Notes: a model not told the origin generated them from the letters alone. Counted from the first letter of the stretch, positions 8,455-17,410 are shown. The stretch is 32,835 bases of DNA from an uncultured Bacilli bacterium (GCA_944332205.1 CALVJN010000018.1:1-32835), one strand, 5' to 3'. A program made the numbers and translations.

Positions 8455-8934
8455 CTAAATGCTATCGATATAATCTTCTAAGTTTTTAATTATATTTTCT
8501 GTATTGCTAACAAACTTTTTTGGTTTAAAATCTTTTGCTTTTTCTAATATTTTGCCTATTTTTGTAAAATCTTTTAATACTAAAATATATTTTTTCTTTC
8601 CGAGATTTTCGATGATTTGTAACTGATGATCGTTAACATGCTCATTATATTTAGCAAGTCTTGGTGCTGCTATTACAACTTTACCATGCAATAATCCCGA
8701 TAATATTGATCCTACCCCACCATGGGTAATAAGTAAATCACATTTTGTAATTAAATCTTCAAACTTATCATTTGGTATTAAATCAAATATTTCCATATTT
8801 TTACTTTCATACTTTGTACAACCAGCTTGCACTATTACTTTATCTTTAATCTTTTTATTATCTATTTCGTGATCTATTGCAACAAGTAATCTTTCAAATC
8901 CTTTATCTTGAGTACCTAATGTTACTAGTATCAA
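8455..8934 (-). CDS. PssE/Alg13-like glycosyltransferase catalytic subunit
   Basis: This is the GT28-type C-terminal half of a split MurG/Alg13-14 enzyme that adds a second sugar to a lipid-linked monosaccharide. Diagnostic motifs are the opening ILVTLGTQDKGFERLL, the central DLLITHGGVGSILSGLLHGK and the donor-site region APRLAKYNEHVNDHQ. I place the start at a TTG at 8934, giving the typical M-ILVTLGT opening and 159 residues; GGGGGTGG lies five bases upstream. That TTG overlaps the TGA of the preceding PssD-like gene as TTGA, a four-base overlap typical of translational coupling and fitting for two subunits of one enzyme. An upstream TTG at 8949 would only add five residues. Confidence 0.88.
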   Translation of the reverse strand: MILVTLGTQDKGFERLLVAIDHEIDNKKIKDKVIVQAGCTKYESKNMEIFDLIPNDKFEDLITKCDLLITHGGVGSILSGLLHGKVVIAAPRLAKYNEHVNDHQLQIIENLGKKKYILVLKDFTKIGKILEKAKDFKPKKFVSNTENIIKNLEDYIDSI

Positions 8935-9410
8935 TATATCCACCCCCAATATTTAGCTTTTGGATAGAGTTTCAACATACTTTCCCATTGGACAATAAAT
9001 AAGTCTGCAAAATGATAGATAATTCTGCCAGTTACAGTCTTGGTGTTACTATTAGCTAATGTTTCAATATATATTATTTTACTTCCAAAAATTTTCCCAA
9101 TTATGCACATTGGACCTGCCGTATGTGCTCCTGTTGTAATAATTACTTTAGGTTTTATTTTACAGTATAAAACTAAACTTTTTATTGTATTATATAATAA
9201 TTTAAAAGGATAAGTAAAAAAATGACTTTTAGTTCCATAAACTAAGAAATTAACTCTATTAGGATATTTTTCTAATAATCCCATATTTGATTTAGTTTTT
9301 TCTGTTATAATATGATAATCATATTTTTCGAACATTGGAGATAATCTTAACATTTCAGATAAGTGTCCACCTGTTGAAGATATAAACAATACTTTTTTTT
9401 GTTTTTTCAT
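8931..9410 (-). CDS. PssD/Alg14-like glycosyltransferase membrane subunit
   Basis: This is the partner of the PssE-like protein: Alg14-type subunits bind the lipid acceptor at the membrane and recruit the catalytic half. The 159 residues contain the family signatures KVLFISSTGGHLSEMLRL (after MKKQK), IITTGAHTAGPMCIIGKI and IYIETLA, and end in the usual hydrophobic FIVQWESMLKLYPKAKYWG. The start is ATG 9410 behind AAAGGTGATGTT. This Shine-Dalgarno overlaps the TGA stop of the upstream GT4 gene, so the operon is tightly packed. A longer in-frame ORF starting at 9455 would lie inside the GT4 gene and is not supported. Confidence 0.88.
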   Translation of the reverse strand: MKKQKKVLFISSTGGHLSEMLRLSPMFEKYDYHIITEKTKSNMGLLEKYPNRVNFLVYGTKSHFFTYPFKLLYNTIKSLVLYCKIKPKVIITTGAHTAGPMCIIGKIFGSKIIYIETLANSNTKTVTGRIIYHFADLFIVQWESMLKLYPKAKYWGWIY

Positions 9411-9414
9411 AACA

Positions 9415-11475
9415 TCACCTTTTATCAAGTAAATCAAACCATAATTTTGATACATTATCTAGCGAATAATTAAGGGAATTTTCATAGCCGTTCTTAGCTA
9501 TTTTGTCTCGATACTTTTTATCTTCAAACAATTTAACAATAGCATTTTTCATTTTTATTTTATCCCTTTTCGCAATAAGAATTCCGCAATCATTTTTTAA
9601 TAGTGTCTTTACTCCTTCAGCACTATCAAAAGCTACTATTGGTACTTTATAGCTACAAGCTTCTAATACTGCTAATCCAAAAGATTCTGTATAAGAAGTT
9701 GTAACAAATATTGAACTATCTAACATTTTTAATTCTATCTCATTTTTAGAAAGAAAACCAGTTAAAATAACATTTTTCTTCAAATTGTGGCTATTTATAT
9801 ATTTTTTTAGATTATTTTTTTCTTCGCCATCACCAATTAGATATAGTTTTATATCTTTATAATCTTTTTTTAATAGTGTCACTACTTTTAACAAATCAAG
9901 TTGTCCTTTTTCTTTCGATAATCTCCCAATACTTATTAAATTATGAGATTGACAGTTACTTTTTTTCTTAGGAAGGTAGTCTAATGCATTTGGTATATAT
10001 ATACATTTAGTATTTACTTTATCTTTATAAAATTCTTGTAATGTTTTAGAAACTAAAACAAAGTAATTAACTTTTTTTACTGAATTAACAATTTTTTTAA
10101 TATATTTTTTATTATTGTTATGATAGTTATGTTCTGTTGCTATTTTTATAATTGTTGGATCAGCATATTCTCCTACAAGACGATTATGAAAATCCCTAGT
10201 AGTTATTATATACTTACTTTTTATGTTTTCAATATATTCAATATTTAAATATTTTTTTCTATACAGCAATATTAAAGATTTTATTCCTTCTTTTAGAGTG
10301 GTAAAATATTTTTTTTCTTTTAAAGATTTTTTTAATTCTTCCTTATTAGGTTTAGTATTTATTAAATATTTTATATCTATTTTATTATCGAAATAAAATG
10401 CTGGTTTATCTAATACTTTATATGTTGATATTATTTCTATTTGATATTTTATATCTAACATTTTGCAAAGCGATGAAATGTATTGCTCAATTCCTCCATA
10501 TCCTAAGTGAAGAGCCATTATTGTTATTGAATTTTCTTTTTTCTCTTTTAAAAAATTATCTATTAAATTTTCTAAATAAAATAAAATATAGCAAGTAATT
10601 AAAACTAATATGAAAGAAGAAATAACTGCATTAAATATTAATAAAATGTAGACGTTTATTATAGATATAATTAGACAAATTACATTAAAGGAAAGAATTT
10701 TTTTTGTTTTAAAAAGTGATTTTAACGCTTTGATTGTATAAATTAAATATGGTATAAAACAAACAAAGTTAATTAATAGGTTTGAAAGGTTAAAATTTAA
10801 ATTATTAATTGGATTATACAGTATATTTTGATTATTAATTAAAAGGATGACTACTAATAAAATATAAAATAAAATAAGGAACAAATGTTGTTTTTTTTCT
10901 TTAATATTTAATAGATAATAAAGCAAAAATATAATTAAAATTAATAGTTGAAATATAATAATTATAAGGTTTGCTGAATAGGATAATGATATTATAGAAA
11001 CCAATATTGCTAATATGTTAAAAGCACTTATTTTTTTATCAAAATAACTAAAAATAATTGGAAATAATAAAAATATTATATATAAAATAATGCTATTTTC
11101 AGAAAAATATGATAAATTAAGTAATAAACCTAAAATAATAGTAGCTGTTAAAGACAAATGATAAAATATAATTCTTTTTAGTTTTATTTTAGAATGCATA
11201 TTTTTTAAAAATAAAAAAGTTAATAAAAAATAAATGCAATTCATAAAGTCTAAATAATCAGTATTGAGTACTATGGATAATAAGGTCATTAACGATATCA
11301 ATGATACTATTGTTAATATTTGCTTTTTATTATAGTCAATATAAAAAAAGTAAATTAATTCTAATATTACGATTACGTTTTTAATTGCTATATAATATTT
11401 TAAATCAATTATACTTGCAATAATTAATAATATTTGACCAATAATAAATGATATTAAATATTTATTTTTTTCCAT
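9415..11475 (-). CDS. membrane-anchored family 4 glycosyltransferase (large N-terminal membrane domain)
   Basis: The protein is 686 residues long from ATG 11475 (GGAG eight bases upstream). Residues 1-305 are a multi-pass membrane domain with about ten hydrophobic helices and no recognised family. Residues 317-686 form a GT-B glycosyltransferase: ITIMALHLGYGGIEQYISSL at its start, the GT4/GT1 core with LISIGRLSKEKGQLDLL and YLIGDGEE, and the donor-site E-x7-E motif in YTESFGLAVLEAC. Ordinary GT4 enzymes have no such membrane domain, so this is a fusion, perhaps of a polymerase- or flippase-like membrane part with a cytoplasmic transferase. It opens the five-gene minus-strand glycan operon, divergent from the surface-protein operon. 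Confidence 0.85.
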   Translation of the reverse strand: MEKNKYLISFIIGQILLIIASIIDLKYYIAIKNVIVILELIYFFYIDYNKKQILTIVSLISLMTLLSIVLNTDYLDFMNCIYFLLTFLFLKNMHSKIKLKRIIFYHLSLTATIILGLLLNLSYFSENSIILYIIFLLFPIIFSYFDKKISAFNILAILVSIISLSYSANLIIIIFQLLILIIFLLYYLLNIKEKKQHLFLILFYILLVVILLINNQNILYNPINNLNFNLSNLLINFVCFIPYLIYTIKALKSLFKTKKILSFNVICLIISIINVYILLIFNAVISSFILVLITCYILFYLENLIDNFLKEKKENSITIMALHLGYGGIEQYISSLCKMLDIKYQIEIISTYKVLDKPAFYFDNKIDIKYLINTKPNKEELKKSLKEKKYFTTLKEGIKSLILLYRKKYLNIEYIENIKSKYIITTRDFHNRLVGEYADPTIIKIATEHNYHNNNKKYIKKIVNSVKKVNYFVLVSKTLQEFYKDKVNTKCIYIPNALDYLPKKKSNCQSHNLISIGRLSKEKGQLDLLKVVTLLKKDYKDIKLYLIGDGEEKNNLKKYINSHNLKKNVILTGFLSKNEIELKMLDSSIFVTTSYTESFGLAVLEACSYKVPIVAFDSAEGVKTLLKNDCGILIAKRDKIKMKNAIVKLFEDKKYRDKIAKNGYENSLNYSLDNVSKLWFDLLDKR

Positions 11476-11535
11476 AATAATTTCTCCATATATATATTTT
11501 ACCAAATTATTTAATTTTTTTTAAGTATTAGTTAC

Positions 11536-11564
11536 AATTTAATTAAGTTTTTATTAGATGTAAA
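11536..11564 (-). promoter_or_regulatory. probable promoter of the glycan operon
   Basis: On the minus strand TTTACA (11564-11559), a 17-base spacer and TAAATT (11541-11536) form a weak sigma-A-type promoter about 60 bases ahead of the GT4 gene. It matches only 4 of 6 consensus bases in the -10 box, so this is tentative. Confidence 0.35.
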
Positions 11565-11590
11565 TTTTTGTCTAGTTTTGTTAACTAATT

Positions 11591-11624
11591 AAAAGAGTAC
11601 TTTGCAAAAGTAGACTCTTTTTTT
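11591..11624. repeat. inverted repeat in the divergent intergenic region
   Basis: The plus strand can fold AAAAGAGT-ACT against AGT-AG-ACTCTTTT around TTGCAAA, with a two-base bulge, followed by a T-run. It looks like a plus-strand terminator, but no gene precedes it on that strand. It overlaps the candidate -35 element of the downstream operon, so it could be an operator or a leader hairpin. Confidence 0.5.
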
Positions 11625-11639
11625 ATTATGTTATATAAT
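11611..11639 (+). promoter_or_regulatory. probable promoter of the cohesin-dockerin operon
   Basis: TAGACT (11611-11616), a 17-base spacer and a perfect TATAAT (11634-11639) precede the glucosaminidase gene by about 35 bases. The -35 element lies within the right arm of the inverted repeat. Confidence 0.5.
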
Positions 11640-11672
11640 TATATATACTAGAATATATAATTGGAGGTGTTT

Positions 11673-13727
11673 ATGAAAAAAAGCAATTTTAATGTTGGAA
11701 TTATATTTTTTGCTAGTATTTTTGTTTTCTTTTTATTAACATTTCCTGTGTTTGCGGAAGAAAAAGTAACAGGTAGAATATCTTCTACTACTGGGGTTAA
11801 ATTAAGAAGTGGACCAGGAACATCGTATGACAGAATAGCTGGTGTTCCACATAATGCAAGAGTTACAATTCTTTCATATGTCGATGGTGGTAATGATAGC
11901 GGTTGTGAAGATGAATGGGCACAAATAATTTACGATGATACAAACTTATCTTATACTGGTTATATTTGCTCCACTTACATTGAAGATATTGAAACAGAAA
12001 TAGTTGAAAATCCTACCCCACCTGCTTCTTCTGAGATGGCAAATATGACTGAAGAAGAATTTGAAGCTTATCTAGATAGTCAAGGATTTCCAGAAAGTTA
12101 TAAAGTAAAGTTGAGAGCATTACATAAAATCCATCCGACTTGGATTTTTAAAGGTGTTAAAACTGAATATACTTGGGATGAGGTATTATCTTTAGAAGGT
12201 GAACAGGGAAGAAATTTGTATAATGTAAATCAATCAGCAAAAGAAAAAGGCCTTGAAGGATATTTATCAACAGCTCCTGGGGATTATGATTTTGCAACTG
12301 ATACTTTTTTTGCACATGATGGTGTTTATTGGTTTCAAGCAAATATTCAAACGATAGGATATTATATAGATCCAAGAAATTTTTTAACTGAAAATTATGT
12401 TTTTATGTTTGAGGATTTATTATATGATCCAAGTTATCAAAATATAGATACAATAAATAAGATTTTGACTTCTGAGTTTATGCAACAATATTCACAATAT
12501 TTTTTAGAAGCTGCTCAAACTTATAATGTGTCACCGATGTTTCTTGCATCACTATCAAGACAAGAAGTTGGTCTTAGTGATACAAATATAGTTACTAATG
12601 GTAAAGCTGGTGTTTTATCAGATGGAGTTGATTATACAGGATACTACAATTTTTTTAATCATGGTGCTAGTTCTTCTCCTGATCCTAAGTTAAAATCATT
12701 ACAAGCAGCAAAAGAATATAAGTGGAATAACCCAAGAATTTCTATTATTGAAGGAACTTATCTTATTGCTTACAATTATATTATGTGTGGTCAATATACT
12801 TCTTATTTTCAACGTTTTAATCTATCACCTACAGCTACTAAAGGTATTTGGCACCAATATGATACAAATATAATTTCTCGATTAAGTCCAGCATCTACTA
12901 CTTTTTCTTCATATAGAAGTATGGGAATTTTAGAACAAGAATTTTCTTTTTCTATACCTATTTATGAAAATATGCCTGAATCTACTACTCTTCCTAATTT
13001 AGGTAATCCTAATAATTGGCTTAAAGAATTAAAAGTAAATAATACTTTAGTTACAAATTTCAGCGGTGGAACTGTTGAATATTCTGTTACTGTTCCATAT
13101 TCTGACAGCGTTACAATCGATGCTTCAACAGTTAATAGCAATGCTAAAATAGAAGGAATAGGACAAAAAAAATTAACAGGTGATAAAACAACTTTTACAA
13201 TAACAGTTACAGCTCAAAATGGCGATGTAAAAACTTATAATATTACAATAAATAGAGAAGAAGAAGAAAATATAGATGAAGAATTAAAGTATACTGTTAC
13301 TGATGTTTTAAATTCAAGCGGATTAAAGTATGACGATTATTACTTATGGAACATAACTTTGGCAACTGATGTTTCAGGATTAATTAACATTTTAACAAAA
13401 GATTATAAAACAGTAAGTATTAATATTCAAAATCGTGATAATCAAATAAAAAATGAAGGAACTATCGTTACTGGTGATAAAGTAACTATTTCTATAAATG
13501 GAGATTCAAAAACTTTAGAAGTTGTTATTTTTGGTGATAATAGTGGTGATGGTAATATTTCAGCCATCGATCTACTTAATATTCAAAAACATATTTTAGG
13601 TTATACTACTTTATTAGGTCCATATTATAGAGCCACTGATATAAATAAAGATTCTAATGTTTCAGCATATGATTTATTACAAGTTCAAAAACACATCTTA
13701 GGATACATAAACATTAGTCAACAATAG
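11673..13727 (+). CDS. secreted SH3-glucosaminidase with C-terminal dockerin
   Basis: A predicted peptidoglycan hydrolase of 684 residues. In order: a signal peptide (1-28, cleavage near VFA-EE); a bacterial SH3 domain (about 32-108, LRSGPGTSYDRI); an N-acetylglucosaminidase domain of the LytD/GH73 type (about 280-430), with FLASLSRQEVG (catalytic-type Glu298), GYYNFFNHGASSSPDP and HQYDTNI; a cadherin-like beta-sandwich domain (about 447-530); a second beta-rich region; and a type I dockerin (620-680) made of two calcium-loop repeats, GDNSGDGNISAIDLLNIQKH and TDINKDSNVSAYDLLQVQKH. The start is ATG 11673, behind GGAGGTG; a TTG twelve bases earlier falls in the ribosome site. The next gene encodes a cohesin-type protein, so the enzyme is probably held at the surface by cohesin-dockerin binding. 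Family assignments come from motifs only. Confidence 0.85.
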   Translation: MKKSNFNVGIIFFASIFVFFLLTFPVFAEEKVTGRISSTTGVKLRSGPGTSYDRIAGVPHNARVTILSYVDGGNDSGCEDEWAQIIYDDTNLSYTGYICSTYIEDIETEIVENPTPPASSEMANMTEEEFEAYLDSQGFPESYKVKLRALHKIHPTWIFKGVKTEYTWDEVLSLEGEQGRNLYNVNQSAKEKGLEGYLSTAPGDYDFATDTFFAHDGVYWFQANIQTIGYYIDPRNFLTENYVFMFEDLLYDPSYQNIDTINKILTSEFMQQYSQYFLEAAQTYNVSPMFLASLSRQEVGLSDTNIVTNGKAGVLSDGVDYTGYYNFFNHGASSSPDPKLKSLQAAKEYKWNNPRISIIEGTYLIAYNYIMCGQYTSYFQRFNLSPTATKGIWHQYDTNIISRLSPASTTFSSYRSMGILEQEFSFSIPIYENMPESTTLPNLGNPNNWLKELKVNNTLVTNFSGGTVEYSVTVPYSDSVTIDASTVNSNAKIEGIGQKKLTGDKTTFTITVTAQNGDVKTYNITINREEEENIDEELKYTVTDVLNSSGLKYDDYYLWNITLATDVSGLINILTKDYKTVSINIQNRDNQIKNEGTIVTGDKVTISINGDSKTLEVVIFGDNSGDGNISAIDLLNIQKHILGYTTLLGPYYRATDINKDSNVSAYDLLQVQKHILGYINISQQ

Positions 13728-13740
13728 TTAAGGAGGTTAC

Positions 13741-15207
13741 ATGAAGTTATTAAAAAAAATATTTTTTATTTTATTATTTGCAATAACAATTACTTATAAT
13801 ACTACAAAGTGTGATGCTGCTAGCGCTTCTGTTCGTTTAACTTCTAGTACTAGTAAAGCTGTCGTAGGTAATTATGTTACATATACTGTTAAAATATCAT
13901 CATCTTCACTACTTGGTAGTTTAGTTTATAAATTTAATTATGATACATCAAAATTGACTTTAGTAAGTGGAACATTAAATGCTGCGCCTGTTTTCTCTGG
14001 TAAGGAAAAATCAGCAACTTATACATTTAAATTTAAAGCTAAAGCTAGAGGAAATGCAACCGTATCTTTCGTTATTAATGAAGCTCTAGATTGGGATGGA
14101 AATAATTTAAGTATGAATAAAACCACGTCCAAAACAATCAGCATTATAACCCAAGCTGAATTAGAAGCAAGTTATAGTAAAAATAATTATTTATCTAGTC
14201 TTAGTGTTGATGGTTATAATATTTCACCTTCTTTTAACAAAGATACTTTAGAGTATTCATTAACATTAGAAAATGATATTCGTTCAATTAATATTTCGGG
14301 TTCTAAAGATGATTCTAAAGCTTCTGTCACTGGCCTTGGAACACATACTTTGAATGAAGGTATAAACAAAATAAATGTTATTGTTACTGCACAAAACGGT
14401 AGTACTAGAACTTATACATTGAGTGTTACTGTTAAAGAGCTTACACCTATTGTTGTAGATGTTAATGGAAAGCAATACAATGTAGTTAGAAAAAAAGAAC
14501 TTATTACTTCCCCAAATTCAATGTATAAAGAAACAAATATAAAAATAAACGAAGAAGAAGTTCCAGCTTTCATAAATGAAGTTACTAATGTTACTTTAGT
14601 TGGGTTAACTGATTCTGAAGGCAATATCGCTCTTTATTCTTATAATAATGATGCATATACTTTATATAGGGAATTTTCTTTTAACAAAATAATTGTAACT
14701 GAAGAAAAAATTTCATCTATTCCTTCCGGTTATAAAGAAGTAAAAATAAAAATAAACGGTCAAGAATTAACTGCTTATCAAAAAGATTCTTCATCAAATT
14801 TTTATTTAATTTACGCAAAAAATATTGAGAATGGATTTACTAATTTATATCAATATGATTCAAAAGAAAATACCATTCAATTATTTAATGAGCAAGACAA
14901 AGAAGAAACTGACAATATAAGAGAAAAAAATAGAATTTATGAATATATTATCATTGGAATGGGAACTATATTAGTAGTAACTTATACATATTTATTAATA
15001 ACAATGTTAAAAAAGGAACAAAAGACCATAAAAAAGAAAAAAAGCAATCAAAAATTTTTTGAAGAAAAAGATAAGTTTACAGAAAATGATATAGAAGTTG
15101 CAAATTTATTAGAAGATAGTAGTCAATTTTATAAAAATAGTGATAAAATAGAAGATGATATTTCATTAGAAAAGAAAAAGAACAAAAGAAAAAAAGAAAA
15201 GAAATAA
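13741..15207 (+). CDS. cohesin-domain membrane-anchored surface protein
   Basis: A 488-residue type I membrane protein. A signal peptide (1 to about 26) leads into a cohesin-like beta-sandwich (about 27-137), with VRLTSSTSKAVVGNYVTYTV and the hallmark YKFNYDTSKLTLVSG. A cadherin-like beta-sandwich repeat (about 147-233) follows, of the same kind as in the preceding hydrolase (both carry VTAQNG before the last strand). Then come an unrecognised region (235-395), one transmembrane helix (401-423) and a very charged Lys/Glu-rich cytoplasmic tail (424-488). The gene starts 13 bases after the dockerin gene with TAAGGAGG upstream. Likely role: a small surface anchor that receives the dockerin enzyme. 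The cohesin call rests on fold-like motifs, so a related carbohydrate-binding or adhesin beta-sandwich remains possible. Confidence 0.72.
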   Translation: MKLLKKIFFILLFAITITYNTTKCDAASASVRLTSSTSKAVVGNYVTYTVKISSSSLLGSLVYKFNYDTSKLTLVSGTLNAAPVFSGKEKSATYTFKFKAKARGNATVSFVINEALDWDGNNLSMNKTTSKTISIITQAELEASYSKNNYLSSLSVDGYNISPSFNKDTLEYSLTLENDIRSINISGSKDDSKASVTGLGTHTLNEGINKINVIVTAQNGSTRTYTLSVTVKELTPIVVDVNGKQYNVVRKKELITSPNSMYKETNIKINEEEVPAFINEVTNVTLVGLTDSEGNIALYSYNNDAYTLYREFSFNKIIVTEEKISSIPSGYKEVKIKINGQELTAYQKDSSSNFYLIYAKNIENGFTNLYQYDSKENTIQLFNEQDKEETDNIREKNRIYEYIIIGMGTILVVTYTYLLITMLKKEQKTIKKKKSNQKFFEEKDKFTENDIEVANLLEDSSQFYKNSDKIEDDISLEKKKNKRKKEKK

Positions 15208-15243
15208 CATCTTCTTTTTTTAATTCTTTTACAAGGAGGTTTT

Positions 15244-17385
15244 ATGAAGAAAAAAAAGATAAAAATAATGGGAATAATCTCTTTATTATGTATTCTTTTG
15301 AGTATTTATTTAATACGTTCTATTTACAAATTTAGTCAAATTGAAACAATGCTTAGATATTGTGTTATATTTATTATTTTTTTATTAGATATTTTTATTT
15401 TTATAAAATTATTTTTTAATAATAAAAAGAAAAAAAAGATATATAATACTTTTTTAATAATAATTACTATCACCTATATAATTTCAAGTTTTTATTTAAA
15501 TAAAATATATACTTATTTTTCTAATTTAAATAAAAATGTTATATATTCTACTAGTTTAGTTACTCTATCAGAACGTGATGATATTGATCTAATAACTTTA
15601 AAAGATGCTAACATCGGTATTATATCAAATAATGATGAAAGTGATAAATTAAGAGAATTAGCATTAGAAATTATTTCTAGTGAAAATTTATCTAAGAATA
15701 ACAATATTGTTGACTTTGATAATTATATAACTATGATTACTGCACTTTATGAAAAAGAGTTAGATTATGCTTTTTTACCTACTAATTTTGCCGATATTTA
15801 TAGCACTACTGAAGGTTTTGAGAATTTAAAAAATGATTTAAAAATTATAACAAGCACTGAGAAAGAAGAAACTAAGGAAGAAGCACAACTATTAGGTAGT
15901 TCTAAAGATATTTCAGAACCATTTACAATTTTACTTATTGGCATAGATTCAACAACAGAAAATTTAAAGCAAGCTGATTCTTTTAATGGAGATTCACTGA
16001 TATTAGTTACATTTAATCCTAAAACGATGACAGCTACAATGCTTAGCATTCCTCGAGATAGTTATGTTCCAATTGCTTGTTTTGCTGGCCAATATGAGAA
16101 TAAAATAACTCATTCGGCTTCACGTGGAACTAGTTGCGTCATTAATACAATTGAAAACTTTTTAGATATTAAAATTGATTATTATATGAAAATTAATTTT
16201 ACTGGTCTTGTCGATTTAGTTGATACTTTAGGAGGAATTGAGGTAGATGTTCCATATAGTTTTTGTGAGCAAAATAGTAAACGTGAGTTTGGAAATGGTA
16301 CAATATATGTTACAGCAGGTTATCAAACTTTGAATGGTGAACAAGCTTTAGCATTTTCACGAAACAGAAAAAAGAATTCTGAATATTGTAGCAAAGAATG
16401 GACTCAAGGGAATCGTGATGATTTTGTAAGAGGAAATAATCAGCAAGCAGTTATTCAAGCAATATTAAACAAAATGAAACAATTTACTGATATAACTAAA
16501 ATTGATGATATTTTGGAAGTTATTTCCAATAATTTAGATACTAATATGACTGAAGAAACAATATTTTCTTTTTATAATATTGCTAAAGATGTAATGTTTT
16601 CTTCTTCTAATGATGAAGTTTTAACTATTCAAAAACTATTTATTGCAGGTACTGGACAGTATATATACGATGAAAGTACAAAGTTACAATTATGGAATTA
16701 TATACCTAATAAGAAAAGTGTCGAAGATGTAATAGAAGCAATGAAAATAAATCTTGGTGAACAAGAACATACACTAATTAAAGAATTTAGTTATTCAATA
16801 AAAGATGGATATGAACAAAAAGTAATTGGTGAAGGTCCTTATTCTACTTATACCACATATGATTTATTAGTTGATTTAACTGATAAAACTTTAAGTGAGG
16901 CACAAACTTGGGCAACTAAAAATAATATAAAATTAAATATTGAATATGTAGAAAATTCTAAATATAAAAATGGAACTATATTGAGCCAAGATTATCCTGT
17001 TAATAAGAGACTAGATAAAATTAATAATAAAACAGTGACAATAAAAGTTGTTAAAAACAAAGAAAATGAAGAAGACTCAAAAAAAATAAATTGTTTAGAA
17101 GATACTGATAATAGCATATGCAGTATTCCTAATTTTGTTTCTAAAACAAAAAAAGATGTTACTAATTGGGGAAGTAAATTTTCAAATACAATTTCAATTT
17201 ATTATGAGTATGTAGAATCAGATAAAGAAGCTGGTACAATAATTAGTCAATCTGTAAAAGAAGGTACTTCGGTAAAAGATATTATTGAAAAAAGCACAAC
17301 AATAACAATAACTATTGCAAAAGAAAAAGAAATTACTTCTAGCGAAAATACTGATAATAATAATGAAGAAAAAGATAATAGTTAA
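15244..17385 (+). CDS. LytR-CpsA-Psr (LCP) family protein with PASTA-like C-terminus
   Basis: LCP enzymes transfer lipid-linked glycopolymers (teichoic acids, capsule) to peptidoglycan outside the cell. The 713 residues begin with three hydrophobic helices (about 9-28, 38-58, 66-86) and an outside segment (105-205) that I do not recognise. The LCP domain follows (228-412), with ILLIGIDS, MLSIPRDSYV (Arg271), INFTGLVDLVDTLGGIEVDV, GEQALAFSRNRK and NRDDFVRGNNQQ, which hold the conserved Arg and Asp residues that bind the pyrophosphate. Two PASTA-like repeats come last (about 540-605 and 628-692), each with a proline- or glycine-marked turn and GTILSQ / GTIISQ. The tail is acidic. Canonical LCP proteins have one helix and no PASTA repeats. 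The start is ATG after AAGGAGG. Last gene of the operon; it may attach the product of the divergent glycan operon. Confidence 0.88.
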   Translation: MKKKKIKIMGIISLLCILLSIYLIRSIYKFSQIETMLRYCVIFIIFLLDIFIFIKLFFNNKKKKKIYNTFLIIITITYIISSFYLNKIYTYFSNLNKNVIYSTSLVTLSERDDIDLITLKDANIGIISNNDESDKLRELALEIISSENLSKNNNIVDFDNYITMITALYEKELDYAFLPTNFADIYSTTEGFENLKNDLKIITSTEKEETKEEAQLLGSSKDISEPFTILLIGIDSTTENLKQADSFNGDSLILVTFNPKTMTATMLSIPRDSYVPIACFAGQYENKITHSASRGTSCVINTIENFLDIKIDYYMKINFTGLVDLVDTLGGIEVDVPYSFCEQNSKREFGNGTIYVTAGYQTLNGEQALAFSRNRKKNSEYCSKEWTQGNRDDFVRGNNQQAVIQAILNKMKQFTDITKIDDILEVISNNLDTNMTEETIFSFYNIAKDVMFSSSNDEVLTIQKLFIAGTGQYIYDESTKLQLWNYIPNKKSVEDVIEAMKINLGEQEHTLIKEFSYSIKDGYEQKVIGEGPYSTYTTYDLLVDLTDKTLSEAQTWATKNNIKLNIEYVENSKYKNGTILSQDYPVNKRLDKINNKTVTIKVVKNKENEEDSKKINCLEDTDNSICSIPNFVSKTKKDVTNWGSKFSNTISIYYEYVESDKEAGTIISQSVKEGTSVKDIIEKSTTITITIAKEKEITSSENTDNNNEEKDNS

Positions 17386-17410
17386 GTATGATATTTTATC
17401 ATACTTTTTT
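17384..17410 (+). terminator. terminator of the surface operon
   Basis: AAGTATGAT/ATCATACTT is a perfect 9-bp stem with an ATTTT loop, followed by TTTT. It overlaps the stop codon of the LCP gene. Confidence 0.8.
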
